This document shows, one piece after another, positions 59,905-64,000 of a DNA stretch of 64,000 nt (its first letter is position 1; each line of letters begins with the position of its first letter). This DNA comes from Tetramitus jugosus (taxonomy: Eukaryota > Heterolobosea > Eutetramitea > Acrasida > Vahlkampfiidae). Position numbers and translations under genes: made by a program. The notes beneath the pieces were generated by a model. That model was not told the DNA's origin. It saw nothing but the letters and a program-made list of their open reading frames with translations, and searched no databases. The stretch is taken from contig OW569388.1 of the NCBI GenBank assembly GCA_937625935.1, forward strand, positions 186,001 through 250,000, in the 5' to 3' direction.

Positions 59905-61254
59905 ATGTCCTACGTTTTTCTCCAGGTTGGCCAATGTGGGAATCAAGTAGGAGATGAGTTCTGGAATCTAATGTACTTGGAAAAGACAAAGAGATCCATA
60001 CCTTTGCACTCCTTGTTTCATCCGAATGGTTACGCGAGGTGTGTACTTGTGGATTCTGAGCCAAAAGTCATCCGTTCCATCGCTGAAGACTCAAAGTTCA
60101 TTGACCTGAAGAATGTGCGGTACTCTCAACCTGGGTGTGGTAATAACTGGGGTTTAGGTTATCACTTTCAAGGATCTTGTGAATGCCCGGTTATTAAGTG
60201 CACTGAAAATCTGTTGGAGGAGACCCTTTGCGCATTTCGTTACGAGATTGAAAAATGTGATTTTGTAAAGGCTGTATTTGTGATTCATTCACTGGGTGGT
60301 GGTACAGGTAGTGGCTTTAGTTGTCGTGTGATTGAGAGTCTCAGAGAAAGGTATCCCTCCATGTATATAGTTTCGGTGTGTATTGCTCCCTACAGGCACG
60401 GAGATACACCACTCCAGCATTACAATGCGCTGCTGAGCATTAATCACATACAAGAATTCTCTGATGCTATCATACTGTTCCAGAATGATCATGTGTTGTT
60501 GTCTCTCAACAGAGATTTTGAAAACTCGGCAACTAACAAGAAGTTGAACAAAAACGCCTACACAACGGGTGATGTCAATCGATACATTGCTTCTTGTTTG
60601 GTCAACTTGTTACTGCCCATGCAAGATCAAAACAATGAATGGAAGCAATTTGATATCTTTCACATCATGACGAACGTCTGTCCTGATCCGAAAACTAAGT
60701 TTCTTGAACTTCATACATCGGCATTGTTGTCGCACAACCAAGAAGCCAAAACATCCTGGCAATACATTGCCGAGGATTTAGTGAAACAGATGCCAATCTA
60801 TGATAGGATATTGAATCGGCCAATTAACTGTCTGCATTCTCTTGCAGTGGTACGTGGAGGTATTCAGAGTAGCTATGATTCACAAACGATACTCCGGGTT
60901 CTCTCTGGAAAAGCTTTAAATCCCGTTCCGTGGATCAAAGGGCAGAGTGTGTCAACAGTGAAGAGTAGAACAAGAGTACCAACGGTTGATAACATTGACT
61001 TTATAGTCTCCAACTCAAGGCCAGCATTGGTGTCTCCCATCAAGCCAATTGAAGTGTCATTGACCATCTGCGCAAATAGAACTCACATACTGGAATTCTT
61101 GAGTCATATTCTGTTGAAAGTGGATCTTATGCTGGAGAGCCAGGCATATCTTCACTGGTATGAACGACATGGAGTTGATAAAGAGTGTTTTGAAAAAAGT
61201 TGCAGAAATATCAAGCAAATTATGGAAGATTATGCCTATCAAATGAGGATGTAG
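59905..61254 (+). CDS. Divergent tubulin (delta/zeta-like)
   Basis: 449 residues from MSYVFLQVGQCGNQVG. The GTP-binding T-loops are recognisable: QVGQCGNQ at the N-terminus, GCGNNWGLGY, and the tubulin signature GGGTGSG. VLVDSEPKVI replaces the alpha/beta DLEP..D pattern, and DTPLQHYNALLSINHIQEFSDAIILFQND matches the corresponding delta-tubulin stretch better than alpha, beta, gamma or epsilon. The C-terminal acidic tail of alpha/beta is absent. Delta and zeta tubulins act at basal bodies and are kept in lineages with flagellate stages. I cannot decide between delta and zeta by eye. A TTTTGGCGCG motif lies about 55 bp upstream of the start. Confidence 0.85.
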   Translation: MSYVFLQVGQCGNQVGDEFWNLMYLEKTKRSIPLHSLFHPNGYARCVLVDSEPKVIRSIAEDSKFIDLKNVRYSQPGCGNNWGLGYHFQGSCECPVIKCTENLLEETLCAFRYEIEKCDFVKAVFVIHSLGGGTGSGFSCRVIESLRERYPSMYIVSVCIAPYRHGDTPLQHYNALLSINHIQEFSDAIILFQNDHVLLSLNRDFENSATNKKLNKNAYTTGDVNRYIASCLVNLLLPMQDQNNEWKQFDIFHIMTNVCPDPKTKFLELHTSALLSHNQEAKTSWQYIAEDLVKQMPIYDRILNRPINCLHSLAVVRGGIQSSYDSQTILRVLSGKALNPVPWIKGQSVSTVKSRTRVPTVDNIDFIVSNSRPALVSPIKPIEVSLTICANRTHILEFLSHILLKVDLMLESQAYLHWYERHGVDKECFEKSCRNIKQIMEDYAYQMRM

Positions 61255-61301
61255 TCTAACATAAACAATATAGTTCCTTTACATAATCTCTCTGTTGAAT
61301 C

Positions 61302-62390
61302 TCATCGAATATCATGCAGTGTTCTTTGACTGTTTGGACTATCGGGTTGTTCGATTTTAGATATTCCTCTGAGGTTTGGACTCATGAGCTGGATAGAATC
61401 ATTAGTGTTTTGAAAACTATTGCTTAAGGAGTTATTAATCTCTATCAATCTTCGAATCCTTTGCTTGATCAAATCACACTGCTCTTGAAATCCAGAATTC
61501 GGAGGGGACAACCTTAAGGGGGAGTTCAGATGAAATTGTGGAGATGGAACATCGTACGATGGATCATGAGAACGTGAGCGACGATAACTGGAGCTACGAT
61601 GCTCGGCAGGACTTCTGGCTGGGCTTTTTTTCGATCGACTCTGGTCGAAGTTGGATGATAATAACTCTTCGACATGAAGGGTCTGGTTCACTCTTCTTGC
61701 AGGTGTTGTAGGTTGATACTCTTGGTTAAAATCATTCTGATCCATCTCGTACATCGGTTGCAAAGGCTTTATCGGAGTAGCTTGGTGGATATCGAGGTAT
61801 GCATCATCCGAATGCTTAGAACTTTTTCGATGAGGACTAGTCTGAGCATTTCTATACACGTTCTTACTCCTATCTTCTATAATCTCTTCAGAATGAACAG
61901 GAATTCGATAACTCTCATATTTTGGAAGAAGGAGAGAGTCTCGGGCATTGAAATGCATGGAAGATCGAGGAGATAATGGAGTTTTGTATGGATGGGAACT
62001 GTGAACTACCGGCGAGTATTGATAAACCTCTCCTCCGTACTCCTCAAAATGAACTTTAACTTTTGGTGATTTCTTCTTGGAACTGGACCTTTCTTCTCTC
62101 TTACTACTTCGATGTCTGCTGTTGCTTCGATCTGTCGGTGACTCTCTTCCTCTACTCCTGCTCCTGCTTCTACTCCTTTCAGACCGTTCTCTACTCTTGC
62201 TTCTTGAAGATCTATGACTCAAAGAAGAAGTATTCAAAAGGGCAGACTCAGTTGAGACATCAGCTTCCTTGGAATGCTGGATGAAGGTGTCCATTTCCTT
62301 CAAGAAGTGGTTGGTTTGAGTCGTAACTTCAGCCAAATGCTCAGCCGAGACCAATCGAGAAGATGGAGTCAATTTGGAACTCTCTTTCAT
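61302..62390 (-). CDS. RS-rich disordered protein
   Basis: 362 residues. N-terminal helix (AEHLAEVTTQTNHFLKEMDTF), then an Arg-Ser repeat stretch at about residues 58-110 (SRSRSRGRESPTDRSNS), Ser/Pro/Tyr-rich disordered middle and a C-terminal coiled coil (CDLIKQRIRRLIEINNSL, about 307-325). No RRM. RS stretches are phosphorylated by SR kinases, and proteins like this may be splicing-associated or centrosomal. Lies convergent with the tubulin gene, which may be coincidence. No function assigned. Confidence 0.65.
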   Translation of the reverse strand: MKESSKLTPSSRLVSAEHLAEVTTQTNHFLKEMDTFIQHSKEADVSTESALLNTSSLSHRSSRSKSRERSERSRSRSRSRGRESPTDRSNSRHRSSKREERSSSKKKSPKVKVHFEEYGGEVYQYSPVVHSSHPYKTPLSPRSSMHFNARDSLLLPKYESYRIPVHSEEIIEDRSKNVYRNAQTSPHRKSSKHSDDAYLDIHQATPIKPLQPMYEMDQNDFNQEYQPTTPARRVNQTLHVEELLSSNFDQSRSKKSPARSPAEHRSSSYRRSRSHDPSYDVPSPQFHLNSPLRLSPPNSGFQEQCDLIKQRIRRLIEINNSLSNSFQNTNDSIQLMSPNLRGISKIEQPDSPNSQRTLHDIR

Positions 62391-62680
62391 ATTTTCAATC
62401 TATTTGAGATTATTTGAGTTTTTGGGCTAGGTCAACATTCAAAAACTAGTTTCTGTTCGTAGCTGTAACGGTCAAGCGGTGATTTTTGTTTTTCGCGACA
62501 AAAACTCCGTGATCTTTGTATTTATTTTTTCACATCGAGTTTACAACGACTATTGATAACAAGGATCTCGAGTGAATGGCCAGAGATCCAAGATTTAAAG
62601 AAGAGTTGATTCTATGACACAAAACAACCACAAATCAGATAGAAATTAGCATCTCTTGAAAGAACACTTAACTGGACAAC

Positions 62681-62908
62681 ATGGTCGAATTGAATCAATC
62701 TGGCGGTATTATCAAGGAAAAGTTTGATGATAGTAAAGCGGAGGAAATTTTCCAAAAGGAAGAAATCACCGAAAACGATTACAACATGGGTCAAATTCTG
62801 GATAAGAAGTTGGAACTCAACAGAGGGGACATTAAGACATTCAAGCCATTGGTTGGTCCACAACCGTTGCCAGCTCAAGTAACTGGAGAACCTTTGAAGA
62901 AGGAATAA
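62681..62908 (+). CDS. Small 75-residue protein, unknown
   Basis: ATG in an A/C-rich leader and a complete frame with even, biased codon use. Charged and probably helical in the middle (KEKFDDSKAEEIFQKEE), then LELNRGDIKTFKPLVGPQPLPAQ. No membrane segment or signal. AATAAAA follows within 30 bp of the stop. Not recognised; the size and leader fit a real short gene. Confidence 0.55.
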   Translation: MVELNQSGGIIKEKFDDSKAEEIFQKEEITENDYNMGQILDKKLELNRGDIKTFKPLVGPQPLPAQVTGEPLKKE

Positions 62909-63237
62909 TTTGAATGTTGTCCCAATATATTTGTTAATAAAACCGCTGTAAATATGGAGTTCTGAGTTTTGCCCCGAATAACGAAATCAATTGAACCCTG
63001 GCATCTGGAAGATCAATGATGGGAGTTTGATCCCCAGATAGCATTTTTACCATTGGATACTTGGTACAATAGAGTGAATTCAATTGAGTAACACTCGTCA
63101 CGACATTAACCATTTCAAGTACAATCATAACGCAACCCAACCAAACCTGCTTCTTTTCGCTGGCTTGTTGAACCTTCACTCAAATTTCTTTTCTCTGGGA
63201 GGAGAAAACAGAAACAGAAACACGAAACCTGCCATAA

Positions 63238-63702
63238 ATGACGATCAGAAAACTTGAACCATCTGAAGATCCACCAAAGGACCTCCTTCTACTTGCCGAT
63301 CCTTCTTGGACCATGATCGAAGATTACCTGAAAAGAGGCGAGTGCTTTGTTTTTGAAGGAGATTCGGACCAAAAAAAGACCATTGTCGGTGTCCATGTTC
63401 TTTTGCCGACACGACCAAAAACAGTTGAACTTGTAAACGTAGCTGTCAAGGAGAGTCATCAAGGACGGGGTATTGGCAAGAAGCTCGTGCTTCATGCGAT
63501 AGAAACTGCAAAGATTAAGGGTTTTAAAACAATTGAGGTTGGTACTGGTAACTCTAGTCTCAGTGCACTGGGTCTCTATCAAAAATGTGGTTTCCGGATG
63601 ACTGGTATCGACAGAGACTTTTTCGTACGACACTATGACGAAGAGATTTGGGAGAATGGTATTCAATGCAGAGATATGGTGCGTATGGGAATGGACTTGT
63701 GA
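63238..63702 (+). CDS. GNAT acetyltransferase, YvbK-like
   Basis: 154 residues, single exon. GNAT fold with the acetyl-CoA motif A as VKESHQGRGIGKKLVLHAIE (QGRGIG), motif B as NSSLSALGLYQKCGFRM. The specific strings LLLLADPS, RGECFVF, TRPKTVELVNVAVKE, EVGTGNSS, LYQKCGFR, DFFVRHYDE and ENGIQCRDMVR match the Bacillus YvbK type of small acetyltransferase along the full length. That level of likeness to a bacterial family suggests horizontal gain. Substrate unknown. The neighbour downstream on the other strand is a coiled-coil gene. Confidence 0.88.
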   Translation: MTIRKLEPSEDPPKDLLLLADPSWTMIEDYLKRGECFVFEGDSDQKKTIVGVHVLLPTRPKTVELVNVAVKESHQGRGIGKKLVLHAIETAKIKGFKTIEVGTGNSSLSALGLYQKCGFRMTGIDRDFFVRHYDEEIWENGIQCRDMVRMGMDL

Positions 63703-63809
63703 GAGGAAGGTGAGTGCAGGAAATCTCAATAAAAGCATTTTCTAGCAACTCACTTGAGTGTTAACAAATGGTTAATTACCATATGTAATTGTTGTGTATT
63801 GATCATTTT

Positions 63810-64000
63810 TTATTCTGATCTGCTTTCATTGACCCTGCTATTGACTCTTGCTCTCTCCATCCACTGCCCTTTCTCTATACACAATATCTCTATTTGCCTT
63901 TGTTGCTCTTGAATCTCGCTAAGGGCACTCAGATACAGTGCTTCGAAAAGTTTACTCTTTTCTTCTAGTCTGGACAAACGGTCATCTTGCACTTGGGGAT
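63810..64000 (-). CDS. 3' end of a coiled-coil protein gene (partial)
   Basis: Minus-strand frame open to the window edge, with no stop upstream. The visible 63 residues are a Leu/Glu/Gln heptad-like coil (LSRLEEKSKLFEALYLSALSEIQEQQRQIEIL) and a basic end. The start lies beyond 64000. Family unknown. Confidence 0.55.
   Translation of the reverse strand, partial: PQVQDDRLSRLEEKSKLFEALYLSALSEIQEQQRQIEILCIEKGQWMERARVNSRVNESRSE

Noticed and set aside
62934-63179. Minus-strand 81-codon frame with a hydrophobic stretch, between the 75-residue gene and the GNAT gene
   Set aside because: It begins at a GTG directly after a stop, has no ATG before its eighteenth codon, and overlaps the probable leader of the divergent GNAT gene.

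Overview
The window reads as nuclear DNA of a free-living amoeboid protist, most likely a heterolobosean close to Naegleria. This is an inference from style, not from a database match. Genes are large and packed on both strands with gaps usually of 50-400 bp. Most have no intron; the few introns I could place are short (69-195 nt), GT-AG, with GTACGT or GTAAGT donors. Proteins carry runs of Asn, Gln, Ser and Thr. Gene content is typically eukaryotic: RPN1, PP5, p47, SYS1, Nup133-like, P4-ATPase, RGS, DUF4116, and several F-box genes.

Layout. 1-8.5 kb: 3' part of a phospholipid flippase, a seven-helix membrane protein with a Cys-rich ectodomain, a TPR protein, a DUF4116 protein and protein phosphatase 5. 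9.1-10.8 kb: two head-to-head F-box genes, one frameshifted. 10.9-17 kb: a two-domain membrane glycosyltransferase, a spliced p47/UBX cofactor, a four-exon SYS1 Golgi gene and a 5S rRNA gene. 17.2-22.3 kb: a PIG3-like quinone oxidoreductase, two frameshifted genes, a 5S fragment and a repeat shared with the intact 5S locus. 22.3-33.9 kb: a type I membrane glycoprotein, a MOSC (mARC-like) protein, a decayed element with 28-bp perfect terminal inverted repeats, an R3H-dual-specificity phosphatase, an RGS protein, a PH-F-box protein and a RING protein ending in a CaaX box. 34-44 kb: a GH85 endo-N-acetylglucosaminidase, a KEN-box protein, a MAPR/cytochrome b5-like protein, gamma-glutamyl hydrolase and RPN1.

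The standout is the three-exon gene at 44.2-52.3 kb. It encodes a predicted 2617-residue synthase with the order fatty acyl-AMP ligase, ACP, ketosynthase, acyltransferase, C-methyltransferase, ACP, type III polyketide synthase. Ending a type I synthase with a type III synthase is the principle of the Dictyostelium 'steely' enzymes, but here loading is by a fused acyl-AMP ligase and all reducing domains are absent. The predicted product is an aromatic or pyrone lipid made from a fatty acid starter. 52.3-64 kb: a helical protein with an acidic tail, a sphingomyelinase-like phosphodiesterase, a Nup133-like nucleoporin, a divergent tubulin, an RS-rich protein, a 75-residue protein, a bacterial-looking GNAT acetyltransferase and the 3' end of a coiled-coil gene.

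Besides the synthase, no neighbouring genes form an obvious pathway; the window is mostly housekeeping and signalling genes in no functional order.
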